DNA of 11,409 bases, from the NCBI GenBank assembly GCA_905216175.1, contig CAJMSV010000056.1:1-11409 (forward strand), in the 5' to 3' direction. The number at the start of each line of letters is the position of its first letter. The stretch's first letter is position 1. Shown here piece after piece: positions 4,090 through 11,409 of this stretch. Origin of the DNA: an uncultured bacterium. Its GTDB lineage: Bacteria > Actinomycetota > Coriobacteriia > Coriobacteriales > Coriobacteriaceae. The notes under the pieces are model-generated. The model was not told the origin of the DNA. It was given only the letters and a program-made list of their open reading frames with translations, and searched no databases. Both the position numbers and the translations under genes were made by a program.

Positions 4090-5346
4090 TCACATCCCCG
4101 TTAGCAGCACGATGTCGAGAACCGTTACGATGGCACCGATCCCTACGAGCAGCGCGTTGAGCGGGCGCGAGTTGGCGTATTTGCCCATAACGCGGCGTGA
4201 GCTGGTGAGCCGTATAAGCACGAAAACCGTGATCGGCAGCTGAAGCGACAGCAGTGCCTGGCTCCAGATGAGACCTTCAAAAGGATTTGGGACGACCAGA
4301 CACGCCGCCACTGCGCCGGCGAAACAGGCCGCCACCCCGATCGAGGAATGTCGGTCGTGGACGTCGTATTCCTCGTCGAACATGCCCGCGGTGATGGTGC
4401 CCGCCGCCATGCCTGCCGTCACACTACTCGATATGCCCGCAAACAGCAGCGCCACCGCAAAGATGGTCGAGCTTGCCGGGCCCAAGATGGGGGAGAGCGT
4501 GGCCGCTGCGACGGCGAGGTCGTCTACGACAATGCCGTGCGCAAAGAAGGTCGTTGCGGCCAGGATGACCATGGCCGAGTTGATTGCCCAGCCCACGCCC
4601 ATCGAAAAGAGCGTGTCGAAGAGCTCGTAGCGCAGACGTTCTTCGATAACCTGCTCGCCTTGGCCTTCGAAGTGCATGGATTGGATGACCTCGGAGTGCA
4701 GGAAGAGGTTGTGAGGCATAACGACCGCGCCTAGGACACTTACGATAATCGCGGCCGAGCCGGTGGGCATACTGGGTGTGATCCAGCTTGCGGCGGCCTG
4801 CGGCCAGTCGACCTTGACCAGCGCAAGCTCGGCCAAAAACGAGAGTCCTACCACGCCTACGAAGGCGATGATCCATCGCTCGGCGCGCTTGTAGGAGCTT
4901 GTCATGAGCATGGCAATCGATACCGCCGCCACGATGATGCAGCCGGCGCGTACGGGCAGGCCAAAGAGCATTTGAAGGGCAATCGCGCCGCCCAGGACCT
5001 CGGCCATGGCGGTGGCGATGGTCGCGAGATAGGCGCTGCCGAGCACGGCGCGTCCCACGATGCGGGGGAGAAAGCGCGTCGTGGCCTCGGCAAGGCAGGC
5101 GCCCGTGGCGATGCCCAAGTGCGCCGCGTTGTGCTGCAGCACGATGAGCATGATCGTGGACAGCGTGACGATCCACAGCAGCGCGTAGCCAAACTGCGAG
5201 CCCGCGGCCATATTGGAGGCCCAGTTGCCCGGGTCGATAAAGCCGACGGTGACGAGCAACCCGGGGCCGATATGCCGCGCAATGTCTAGGCCTCCGTGAC
5301 CACCGGTGCGCCGGGAACCAAAGTGTTGTTTGAGATGGTTGAGCAT
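4090..5346 (-). CDS. mntH: Nramp-family divalent metal (Mn2+/Fe2+) : H+ symporter
   Basis: 418 aa from ATG 5346, with AGGAG (5353-5357) 6 nt upstream; stop TGA at 4090-4092. It is an integral membrane protein with about 11 hydrophobic segments. The two Nramp metal-site signatures are intact: D38-P39-G40-N41 in segment 1 (GFIDPGNWASNMAAGS) and M210-P211-H212-N213 in segment 6 (VVMPHNLFLHSEV). The Met favours soft transition metals (Mn2+, Fe2+) over Mg2+ or Al3+ relatives that lose it. Other family stretches are LQHNAAHLGIATG and AGISSSVTAGMAAGT. The N-terminus has a short basic/histidine-bearing stretch (HLKQHFGSRRTGGHGG). The length is normal. It is transcribed divergently from gltB and convergently with rubredoxin. 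The symbol follows the family; substrate preference is not proven. Confidence 0.92.
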   Translation of the reverse strand: MLNHLKQHFGSRRTGGHGGLDIARHIGPGLLVTVGFIDPGNWASNMAAGSQFGYALLWIVTLSTIMLIVLQHNAAHLGIATGACLAEATTRFLPRIVGRAVLGSAYLATIATAMAEVLGGAIALQMLFGLPVRAGCIIVAAVSIAMLMTSSYKRAERWIIAFVGVVGLSFLAELALVKVDWPQAAASWITPSMPTGSAAIIVSVLGAVVMPHNLFLHSEVIQSMHFEGQGEQVIEERLRYELFDTLFSMGVGWAINSAMVILAATTFFAHGIVVDDLAVAAATLSPILGPASSTIFAVALLFAGISSSVTAGMAAGTITAGMFDEEYDVHDRHSSIGVAACFAGAVAACLVVPNPFEGLIWSQALLSLQLPITVFVLIRLTSSRRVMGKYANSRPLNALLVGIGAIVTVLDIVLLTGM

Positions 5347-5382
5347 GGTGCACTCCTGCGTGCCGTTTGTTTGACGCCGTAA

Positions 5383-5413
5383 AGGGTACCCGTTTTAGGC
5401 TTAAAGGTTAACC
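5383..5413 (-). promoter_or_regulatory. Candidate mntH promoter overlaid by two 8-bp palindromes
   Basis: On the minus strand TTAACC (5411-5406) and TACCCT (5388-5383) are separated by 17 bp, ~37 nt before the mntH ATG. Each box overlaps a perfect palindrome: GGTTAACC (5406-5413) and GGGTACCC (5384-5391), whose starts are 22 bp apart, about two helical turns. TTAGGCTTAAAGGTTAACC (5395-5413) loosely recalls DtxR/MntR-type metal boxes. The boxes are weak matches to consensus. Confidence 0.35.
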
Positions 5414-5466
5414 GAGACTAACAAAATTGTTGTATTTGAATAGGATGGGGAAAGGAGTTGCCGAAA

Positions 5467-5683
5467 TGTCTTGATCTGTAACAACTAGGGATGGAAATTG
5501 GACCTAGGTGTTACAGATCGAGACAGGAAGAAATGGTCCTATGGAAAATCTCGATCTGTAACAGCTGACCGCCAAAACCGGCCCTTCGTGTTACAGATCG
5601 AGACAAACCAAAACCGTCCTGCAGAAAATCTCAATCTGTAACATCTAAGCGCAAAAATCGGCTCCTCCTGTTACAGATTGAGA
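5467..5683. repeat. Three hairpin units at an exact 80-bp period
   Basis: Left arms start at 5469, 5549 and 5629. Unit A: TGTCTTGATCTGTAACA (5467-5483) against TGTTACAGATCGAGACA (5509-5525), one G-U. Unit B: TCTCGATCTGTAACA (5549-5563) against TGTTACAGATCGAGA (5589-5603), perfect. Unit C: TCTCAATCTGTAACA (5629-5643) against TGTTACAGATTGAGA (5669-5683), perfect, with a compensated base pair relative to B. Loops are about 25 nt and diverged; in unit A CTAGG/CCTAG (5485-5489, 5503-5507) extends the stem. The linkers after A and B are related (TGGTCCTATGGAAAA and CCGTCCTGCAGAAAA). No T-run and no open frame fits. Spacers are neither unique nor of equal status to the repeats, so it is not a CRISPR array. 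Confidence 0.88.
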
Positions 5684-5868
5684 TGTTTGAAGAGGTGAGT
5701 TTGCAGGCCGAACTTGGGGCCTATGTTGTCGCCCTTGAGGTCGGCGGTGTCCACTCGTAGGGCGTGCGTTACGCGATTGTTTCGAAACGGGCGGGAAACA
5801 CAACGGGCCGGCGATGCTCCTAGTATGCCTATTCAACTGACTGTCTAAATATCTAGGGGAGGATCGCG
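5684..5868 (+). promoter_or_regulatory. gltB leader with GlnR-like half-site cluster and strong ribosome site
   Basis: No gene is seen here. GTTAC (5768), GTTTC (5779), GAAAC (5784) and GAAAC (5795) occur with 11-bp steps (5768 to 5779, and 5784 to 5795), and GTTTCGAAAC (5779-5788) is a perfect palindrome. GlnR of Streptomyces and Mycobacterium binds GTnAC-n6-GAAAC pairs with the same 11-bp step, so nitrogen control of gltB is plausible. No convincing -35/-10 pair was found. AGGGGAGG (5855-5862) lies 6 nt before the gltB ATG. Confidence 0.4.
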
Positions 5869-8800
5869 ATGCAGGCAGATTCCGCTCAGCAGCAGGGCCT
5901 TTATCGCCCCGAATTCGACCACGATGCATGTGGCATCGGCGCGCTTGCCGATATCAACGGTGAGCGCCATCACCAGATCCTGGACGACGCACTGTCCATT
6001 CTGGTCAACTTGGAGCACCGCGGCGGCACGGGACTCGAGAAGAACACCGGCGACGGCGCCGGCATCTTGTTCCAGGTTCCGCATCACTTTTTCCGTAAAG
6101 AGGCCCAAAAGTGCGGCCAGATTCTGCCGGCAGAGGGCGACTATGGCGTGGCCATGCTGTTCTTCCCGCAGGACGACAAGGGCGTAGAGGATGCCCGCCG
6201 CGTGTTTGAGGAGGGCTGCGCCGAGGCTGGCGTGCCGTTGCTCTTTTGGCGCGAGGTGCCGGTCGACCCGCACGATCTAGGCGAGACGGCCCGCGCCTGC
6301 ATGCCTACTATCCTGCAGGCCTTCCTGGGTCGCCCCGATGATACGCCGGCGGGCGACGCCTTCGAGCGCCGTCTGTATGTGTGCCGCCGCACCATCGAAA
6401 AGAAGGCTGATGCGGAGTTTGCCCTGCGCGACAAGATCTTCTACGTGGGCTCCATGAGCTCGCGTACCATCGTGTACAAGGGCATGCTTGTGGCCACGCA
6501 GATGCGCCGCTTCTTCATCGATCTCAACGACGCCGCCGTTAAGACGGCCGTAGCGCTCGTCCACTCGCGCTACTCCACCAACACCACGCCCAGTTGGGAG
6601 CGTGCGCACCCCAACCGCTTTATCATCCACAACGGCGAGATCAACACCCTCAAGGGTAACGTCAACTGGATTCGTGCCCGCGAGCCCAACCTGTACAGCC
6701 CCGTGCTGCAGCATGATCTTGAGCGCGTGATGCCCATCATCAACCGCGAGGGCTCCGATTCCGCGATTCTGGACAACGTGCTTGAGTTTTTGGTCATGAA
6801 CGGTCGCCCGCTTACGCGTGCCGCGTCCATGTTGCTGCCTGAGCCGTGGGACCACAACGACAGCCTGAGTGAGGAGCGCCGCGCCTACGACGCTTACCAG
6901 TCCATGCTCATGGAGCCGTGGGATGGCCCGGCGGCCATCGCCTTTACCGACGGTCGCACGCTGGGTGCCGCCCTCGACCGTAACGGCCTGCGTCCCGCCC
7001 GCTACTATGTGACGCGCGACGGTCGCTTTATGCTGGCAAGCGAGGTGGGCACCATCGAGGTGAGCCCCGAGAACATCCTGACGAGCGGCTGCCTGGGACC
7101 GGGCCAGATGCTCGAGGTCGACTTTGCCCGCGGGCGCGTCATCTACAACGATGAGCTGCGTGCCCGTTACGCCAAGGAAAAGCCCTACCGTGATTGGATT
7201 GCCGAGGAGACGCTAACCGTTGACGCGCTCGATGAGCCCGTTGCGGCAACGCCCGCCGAGGACGCCGAGGTGCCCGCCGCCGTGCGCATGGCCAAGCTCG
7301 GGTATCACTGGGATGACATTGACGAGGTCGTGCGCCCCATGGCCCAGCAGGGCAAGGCCCCGCTCGCCTCGATGGGCATCGATGCGCCGCTGGCCTGCCT
7401 GTCCAAGAAGACGCGTTCGTTCTTCGACTACTTCTATCAGCTGTTCGCCCAGGTCACGAACCCGCCGATCGATGCCCTGCGCGAGCATATGGTCACCTCG
7501 ACCACGCTCTACCTGGGCAACCACGGCAACCTGCTCGAGGATTCCCGCACGGCCTGTCAGCTGGTGCGCTTGGAGCGCCCGTTGCTGAGCGAGGAGGAGT
7601 TCGACCGCATCTGCGCCATCGACCGCGTGGGCTTTAAGACCCGTCGCTTCCGTGCCGTCTACCGCCGCGACGCCGGCGAGGGCGCGCTGCAGGCTGCGCT
7701 TAAGCAGCTTGCCGAGGACGTTGAGGCTGCGGTCCGCGACGGCGTGAACATCGTGGTGTTGAGCGACCGTGCTGCGGCGGGCGAGGTCCCTGTGCCGTCG
7801 CTGCTCGCCGTGGGCTGCGTGCACAACCACCTGATTCGCGCCGGTGTGCGTACCTTTGCCGACATCGTGGTGGAGTGCGGCGACGCCGTGTCCCCGCACG
7901 ACTTTGCTGCACTGGCGGGCTACTCCGCGAGCGGTATCTATCCGTACAACGCGCATTCGTGCATTCGCGACTTGGCGGCGCACGGCGATCTGGACGTGAC
8001 AGCCGAGCAGGGCATCGCCAACTACAACAAGGCTGCGACCGCCGGCATCGTCTCCATCATGTCCAAGATGGGCATCTCCACGGTGCAGAGCTACCATTCG
8101 GCGCAGATCTTCGAGGCCGTGGGCTTTACGCCGGAGTTCGTCAACGCGTACTTCGCCGGCACGGTGAGCCGTGTGGGCGGTATGGGTGTCGAAGACGGCG
8201 AGCGCGAGCAAAACGAGCGCTACGACGCCGCGCTCGCTATCCTTAAGAGCCCGGCTCCCGATCAGCTGCCCACGCTGGGTCTGACCAAGTGGCGCCCACT
8301 CGGCGGCGAGGATCACCTCATCGATCCGCAGACTGTCTACCTGCTGCAGACCGCTTGCCGTGAGGACAGCTACGACACCTTTAATGAGTACAGCGCCCGC
8401 CTGCACCGCACCGGCCGTGCCGTGCGCCTGCGTGACCTGCTGGACTTTAATGCCAACGGTCGCACGCCGGTTTCGCTCGACGAGGTGGAGCCCGCGCTCA
8501 ACATCGTCCGCCGCTTTAACACCGGCGCCATGTCGTACGGCTCCATCAGCAAGGAAGCACACGAGTGCATGGCCATCGCCATGAACCGCCTGCACGGCCG
8601 TTCCAACTCGGGCGAGGGCGGCGAGGACCCGCGTCGCGAGACCCCGCTGGCTAGCGGTGACTCCAAGAATTCCGCCATCAAGCAGGTGGCAAGCGCGCGC
8701 TTTGGCGTGACGAGCCGCTACCTGTGCAGCGCCTTCGAGATTCAGATCAAGATGGCCCAGGGCGCCAAGCCCGGCGAGGGCGGCCACCTGCCCGGCAAGA

Positions 8801-10566
8801 AGGTCTACCCCTGGATCGCCGAGGTCCGTCAGTCCACGCCCGGCATCGGCCTGATCTCGCCTCCGCCTCACCACGACATCTACTCCATCGAGGACCTGGC
8901 GGAGCTTATCTTCGATCTTAAGAACGCCAACCCCGGCGCACGCGTGGCGGTCAAGCTGGTCAGCGAGGCCGGCGTCGGCACCATCGCCACCGGTGTGGCC
9001 AAGGGTGCCGCCGACAAGATCTTGATCAGCGGCCACAACGGCGGCTCCGGTGCTGCGGCGCGCGATTCGATCTGGCACGCCGGTCTGCCGCTGGAGCTTG
9101 GCCTTGCCGAGGCTCAACAGACGTTGCTGCAAAACGGCCTGCGCTCGCGCGTGGTGCTCGAGGCCGACGGCAAGCTCATGGACGGTACCGATGTCGCCGT
9201 TGCCTGCCTGTTGGGTGCCGAGGAGTTTGGCTTTGCGACCATGCCGCTCATCTCCATGGGCTGCCTCATGCAGCGCGACTGCCAGCAGGATACCTGCCCG
9301 GCCGGCATCGCTACGCAAAACTGCCGCCTGCGTCGCGGCTTCCGCGGCAAGCCAGAGCACGTCGAGCACTTTATGCTCTTTGTTGCCGAGCAGCTGCGCG
9401 AGGTCATGGCGAGCCTGGGCTTCCGCACCGTCGACGAGATGGTCGGCCATCCCGAGTGCTTGCGCCAGATCGAGGTCCCGGGCAACCGCAAGGCTAACCT
9501 GCTGGATCTGTCGCCCGTGCTGGCAAGCGCGACCTGTGAGTTTGGTGCCCACATCCCGGGTGCCGACGGTCGTCACTTCCTGCCGCAGATGGCTGCCGAC
9601 AGCGAGCTCGACAAGACGCTCGACTCCACGCTGTTTGTGCCCTATACGGCCGATGCCCGTGCCCACCTGCGCCCGATTCGCTTTCGCGCCGATATCGCCA
9701 ACGTCAACCGCTGCGTGGGCACCATTTTGGGCAACGCGGTGACCAAGGCGCATCCCGAGGGCCTGCCCGCCGGCTCCATTACCATCGATTGCGATGGTTC
9801 GGCCGGTCAGAGCTTTGGCGCGTTCCTTCCGCGCGGCATTACGCTCAACGTGTGCGGCGACGCCAACGACTACTTTGGCAAGGGCCTTTCGGGCGGCGAG
9901 GTGTCGGTGCGCCCCAACCCGCATGCGACCTACAAGTTCGACGAGAACATCATCGTGGGCAACGTGGCCTTCTTTGGCGCCACGAGCGGTCGCGGCTTTA
10001 TTAACGGCCTGGCAGGCCAGCGCTTTGGCGTGCGCAACTCCGGTGCCACGGTGGTGGTCGAGGGCTGCGGCAACCATGGCTGCGAGTACATGACGGGCGG
10101 TCTGGCGCTCATCCTGGGCGAGGTCGGGCAGAACTTCGCCGCCGGCATGACGGGCGGCGTGGCTTACGTCTTTGACCAGTACGGCACGCTCGATGCCCGT
10201 GTGAACCACGAGAGCGTTGAGCTCAAGGCCCCGACGGCCGGCGAGCTGGCGCAGATTCGTGCGCTCATCCAGGAGCACGTGGACGCGACGCAGAGCCCGC
10301 GCGGTATTAAGCTGCTCTACAGCTTTGAGACGATGAGCAAGCACTTTGTGAAGGTCATTCCGACCGAGTACGAGCGCGTGCTGGCGATTGTCGCCGCCGC
10401 CGAGGCCGTCGGCAAGACGCATGCGCAGGCCGAGGAGCTGGCGTTTGACATTGTGACCGGTCGCGCCGACGCCGCTGATGTCGCTCGCTTTGATGTGGCG
10501 GGTGGTGTCGCTGGCGCTGTGCCCGCCGCCGCCAGCTCTGTTGCTTCGACCAAGAAGGAGGCGTAA
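5869..10566 (+). CDS. gltB: Glutamate synthase (NADPH) large subunit
   Basis: 1565 aa, normal for the large subunit. It hydrolyses glutamine and passes ammonia through an internal tunnel to 2-oxoglutarate at an FMN site, making glutamate with electrons from GltD. The class II amidotransferase domain starts at C21 (HDACGIGALAD), expected to be the N-terminal nucleophile after removal of a 20-residue propeptide; EHRGG and HSRYSTNT follow. A central domain spans roughly 460-790. The FMN-binding barrel, ~800-1210, carries NTGAMSYGSISKEAH (about residue 885), GAKPGEGGHLPGKKV (about 965) and the 3Fe-4S cysteines C1132, C1138 and C1143 in a C-x5-C-x4-CP pattern. The C-terminal GxGxG helix domain shows GDANDYFGKGLSGGEV (about 1330) and GNHGCEYMTGG (about 1400). 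The last ~30 residues are an alanine/valine-rich tail, probably unstructured. gltD follows after 5 nt, so the two form one operon. Confidence 0.98.
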   Translation: MQADSAQQQGLYRPEFDHDACGIGALADINGERHHQILDDALSILVNLEHRGGTGLEKNTGDGAGILFQVPHHFFRKEAQKCGQILPAEGDYGVAMLFFPQDDKGVEDARRVFEEGCAEAGVPLLFWREVPVDPHDLGETARACMPTILQAFLGRPDDTPAGDAFERRLYVCRRTIEKKADAEFALRDKIFYVGSMSSRTIVYKGMLVATQMRRFFIDLNDAAVKTAVALVHSRYSTNTTPSWERAHPNRFIIHNGEINTLKGNVNWIRAREPNLYSPVLQHDLERVMPIINREGSDSAILDNVLEFLVMNGRPLTRAASMLLPEPWDHNDSLSEERRAYDAYQSMLMEPWDGPAAIAFTDGRTLGAALDRNGLRPARYYVTRDGRFMLASEVGTIEVSPENILTSGCLGPGQMLEVDFARGRVIYNDELRARYAKEKPYRDWIAEETLTVDALDEPVAATPAEDAEVPAAVRMAKLGYHWDDIDEVVRPMAQQGKAPLASMGIDAPLACLSKKTRSFFDYFYQLFAQVTNPPIDALREHMVTSTTLYLGNHGNLLEDSRTACQLVRLERPLLSEEEFDRICAIDRVGFKTRRFRAVYRRDAGEGALQAALKQLAEDVEAAVRDGVNIVVLSDRAAAGEVPVPSLLAVGCVHNHLIRAGVRTFADIVVECGDAVSPHDFAALAGYSASGIYPYNAHSCIRDLAAHGDLDVTAEQGIANYNKAATAGIVSIMSKMGISTVQSYHSAQIFEAVGFTPEFVNAYFAGTVSRVGGMGVEDGEREQNERYDAALAILKSPAPDQLPTLGLTKWRPLGGEDHLIDPQTVYLLQTACREDSYDTFNEYSARLHRTGRAVRLRDLLDFNANGRTPVSLDEVEPALNIVRRFNTGAMSYGSISKEAHECMAIAMNRLHGRSNSGEGGEDPRRETPLASGDSKNSAIKQVASARFGVTSRYLCSAFEIQIKMAQGAKPGEGGHLPGKKVYPWIAEVRQSTPGIGLISPPPHHDIYSIEDLAELIFDLKNANPGARVAVKLVSEAGVGTIATGVAKGAADKILISGHNGGSGAAARDSIWHAGLPLELGLAEAQQTLLQNGLRSRVVLEADGKLMDGTDVAVACLLGAEEFGFATMPLISMGCLMQRDCQQDTCPAGIATQNCRLRRGFRGKPEHVEHFMLFVAEQLREVMASLGFRTVDEMVGHPECLRQIEVPGNRKANLLDLSPVLASATCEFGAHIPGADGRHFLPQMAADSELDKTLDSTLFVPYTADARAHLRPIRFRADIANVNRCVGTILGNAVTKAHPEGLPAGSITIDCDGSAGQSFGAFLPRGITLNVCGDANDYFGKGLSGGEVSVRPNPHATYKFDENIIVGNVAFFGATSGRGFINGLAGQRFGVRNSGATVVVEGCGNHGCEYMTGGLALILGEVGQNFAAGMTGGVAYVFDQYGTLDARVNHESVELKAPTAGELAQIRALIQEHVDATQSPRGIKLLYSFETMSKHFVKVIPTEYERVLAIVAAAEAVGKTHAQAEELAFDIVTGRADAADVARFDVAGGVAGAVPAAASSVASTKKEA

Positions 10567-10571
10567 GTGCC

Positions 10572-11409
10572 ATGGGTAAGCCCGGTGCTTTTCTTGATAT
10601 CGATCGCGTGACCCACGAGCTGCGCCCCGTGGAGGAGCGCAGCCGCGATTTCGATCCGCTGTACGTGGAGCTCGACGACGATGCGCGCCGTGCCCAGGCG
10701 AGCCGCTGCATGATGTGCGGTGTGGCGTTTTGCCAAATGGGCGCGAGCTTTGGCAAGGCGCGTCCGAGTGGCTGCCCACTGCACAATCTGATTCCCGAGT
10801 GGAACGAGCTAGTGTATCGCGGCCGCTGGGACGAGGCTGCCGAGCGTCTGTCACTCACCTCGCCTATGCCCGAGTTTACGAGCCGTGTGTGCCCGGCGCT
10901 GTGCGAGGCCGCGTGCAACCTGGGCTCGGTCGACGGTCAGCCCACGACTATTCACGACAACGAGCGCGCGATCAGCGACCATGAGTGGGCAAATGGCGGT
11001 CCGCGCCGCTTTGAGCCGGCGGGGGAGGGCGCACCCACGGTTGCCGTGGTGGGCTCCGGTCCTGCTGGTCTGGTGGCAGCATGGGAGCTTGCACGTCGCG
11101 GTGCCTGTGTGACGGTATTTGAGCGTGATGACCGCCCGGGCGGCCTGCTCATGTACGGCAGTCCCAACATGAAGCTCGAGAAGTCCGTTGGCGAGCGTCG
11201 CGTGGCACTTATGCGCGAGCTGGGTATCGTCTTTGAGCTGGGCGCTGACGTTACGAACCCTGCGGTGGCGGCCAAGCTCAATGGCTTTGACGCCGTCGTG
11301 GTGGCTGCCGGTGCTCGCGCCCCGCGTGGCCTGGCTGCTGAGAAAATTGCCGCACCCGGCGTGGTCTATGACGAGGCCTACCTGCCGGCCTCGACCGTCT
11401 CGCTACTCG
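10572..11409 (+). CDS. gltD: Glutamate synthase small subunit (3' end outside window)
   Basis: 279 complete codons are visible from ATG 10572, and the frame stays open to the window edge; the family is ~490 aa. AAGGAGG (10555-10561) lies 10 nt upstream inside the end of gltB. GltD oxidises NADPH with FAD and feeds electrons through 4Fe-4S clusters to GltB. Cluster cysteines are C46, C49, C54 and C68 (RCMMCGVAFC...SGCPLHNLIPEWN) and C107, C111 and C115 (SRVCPALCEAAC). The FAD Rossmann motif GSGPAG is at 161-166, followed by FERDDRPGGLLMYGSPNMKLEK. The 13-residue gap between C54 and C68 is longer than in E. coli GltD and matches the Gram-positive form as I recall it. The start of the NADPH domain is present; the rest is cut by the window. 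Confidence 0.97.
   Translation, partial: MGKPGAFLDIDRVTHELRPVEERSRDFDPLYVELDDDARRAQASRCMMCGVAFCQMGASFGKARPSGCPLHNLIPEWNELVYRGRWDEAAERLSLTSPMPEFTSRVCPALCEAACNLGSVDGQPTTIHDNERAISDHEWANGGPRRFEPAGEGAPTVAVVGSGPAGLVAAWELARRGACVTVFERDDRPGGLLMYGSPNMKLEKSVGERRVALMRELGIVFELGADVTNPAVAAKLNGFDAVVVAAGARAPRGLAAEKIAAPGVVYDEAYLPASTVSLL

Noticed and set aside
4424..5353. A 309-aa alternative frame on the minus strand over the Nramp gene
   Set aside because: Arg/His-rich and out of frame with the clear DPGN/MPHN Nramp protein. Shadow frame.
5467..5683. CRISPR array
   Set aside because: The repeated arms form both sides of a hairpin, loops and linkers are partly related between units, there are only three units at an 80-bp period, and there are no cas genes.
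5645..5929. Minus-strand 94-aa frame in the gltB leader
   Set aside because: It overlaps hairpin unit C and the gltB start, has no ribosome site, and the composition is Arg/Pro/Ser-rich.
7213..10854. A 1213-aa open frame on the minus strand antisense to gltB and gltD
   Set aside because: It mirrors the GC-biased codons of gltB, has low-complexity Ala/Arg/His-rich composition, shows no domain, and overlaps unmistakable gltB motifs. Shadow frame.

Overview
The window is GC-rich and carries Gram-positive/actinobacterial style genes: an actinobacterial-looking tRNA-Gln(CUG), the Gram-positive form of GltD, and a stand-alone flavin reductase next to a tiny rubredoxin. The best guess is a gut anaerobe of the Coriobacteriia, probably Collinsella or a close relative. 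That genus call rests on protein and codon style only; no search was run.

Layout. (1) 1-459: the end of a reading frame that starts as a TmcAL-type nucleotidyltransferase and finishes as the C-terminus of an ArsC/Spx-family protein, which looks like a chimeric remnant. (2) 460-686: three tandem 62-bp hairpin units and a ~25-bp direct repeat. (3) 680-1090 (minus): a short gene that resembles the N-terminal part of a longer family. (4) 1283-1561: a promoter, tRNA-Gln(CUG), tRNA-Glu(CUC) and a terminator. (5) 1618-2995: a TPR-like protein gene overlapping smpB by 11 nt. (6) 2996-3150: a long 22-bp-stem hairpin and a terminator. (7) 3202-3937: a flavin reductase and a 47-aa rubredoxin-like protein, followed by a strong terminator. 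(8) 4090-5346 (minus): an Nramp-family Mn2+/Fe2+ transporter. (9) 5347-5868: a divergent intergenic region of about 520 nt with three hairpin units at an exact 80-bp period, an mntH promoter candidate and a GlnR-like half-site cluster. (10) 5869-11409: gltB and the start of gltD.

How the genes work together. GltB and GltD form NADPH-dependent glutamate synthase, the assimilation route from glutamine plus 2-oxoglutarate. SmpB belongs to trans-translation ribosome rescue; its ssrA partner is not in the window. Flavin reductase and rubredoxin look like a split version of the clostridial high-molecular-weight rubredoxin, which passes electrons to flavodiiron proteins for O2/NO detoxification. The Nramp gene imports Mn2+ or Fe2+.

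The most unusual content is not protein-coding. At least three unrelated families of long inverted repeats sit at gene junctions. Two are arranged as exact-period tandem triplets (62 bp and 80 bp), and their stems vary in a compensatory way, which indicates selection for, or copying of, a folded or palindromic structure.
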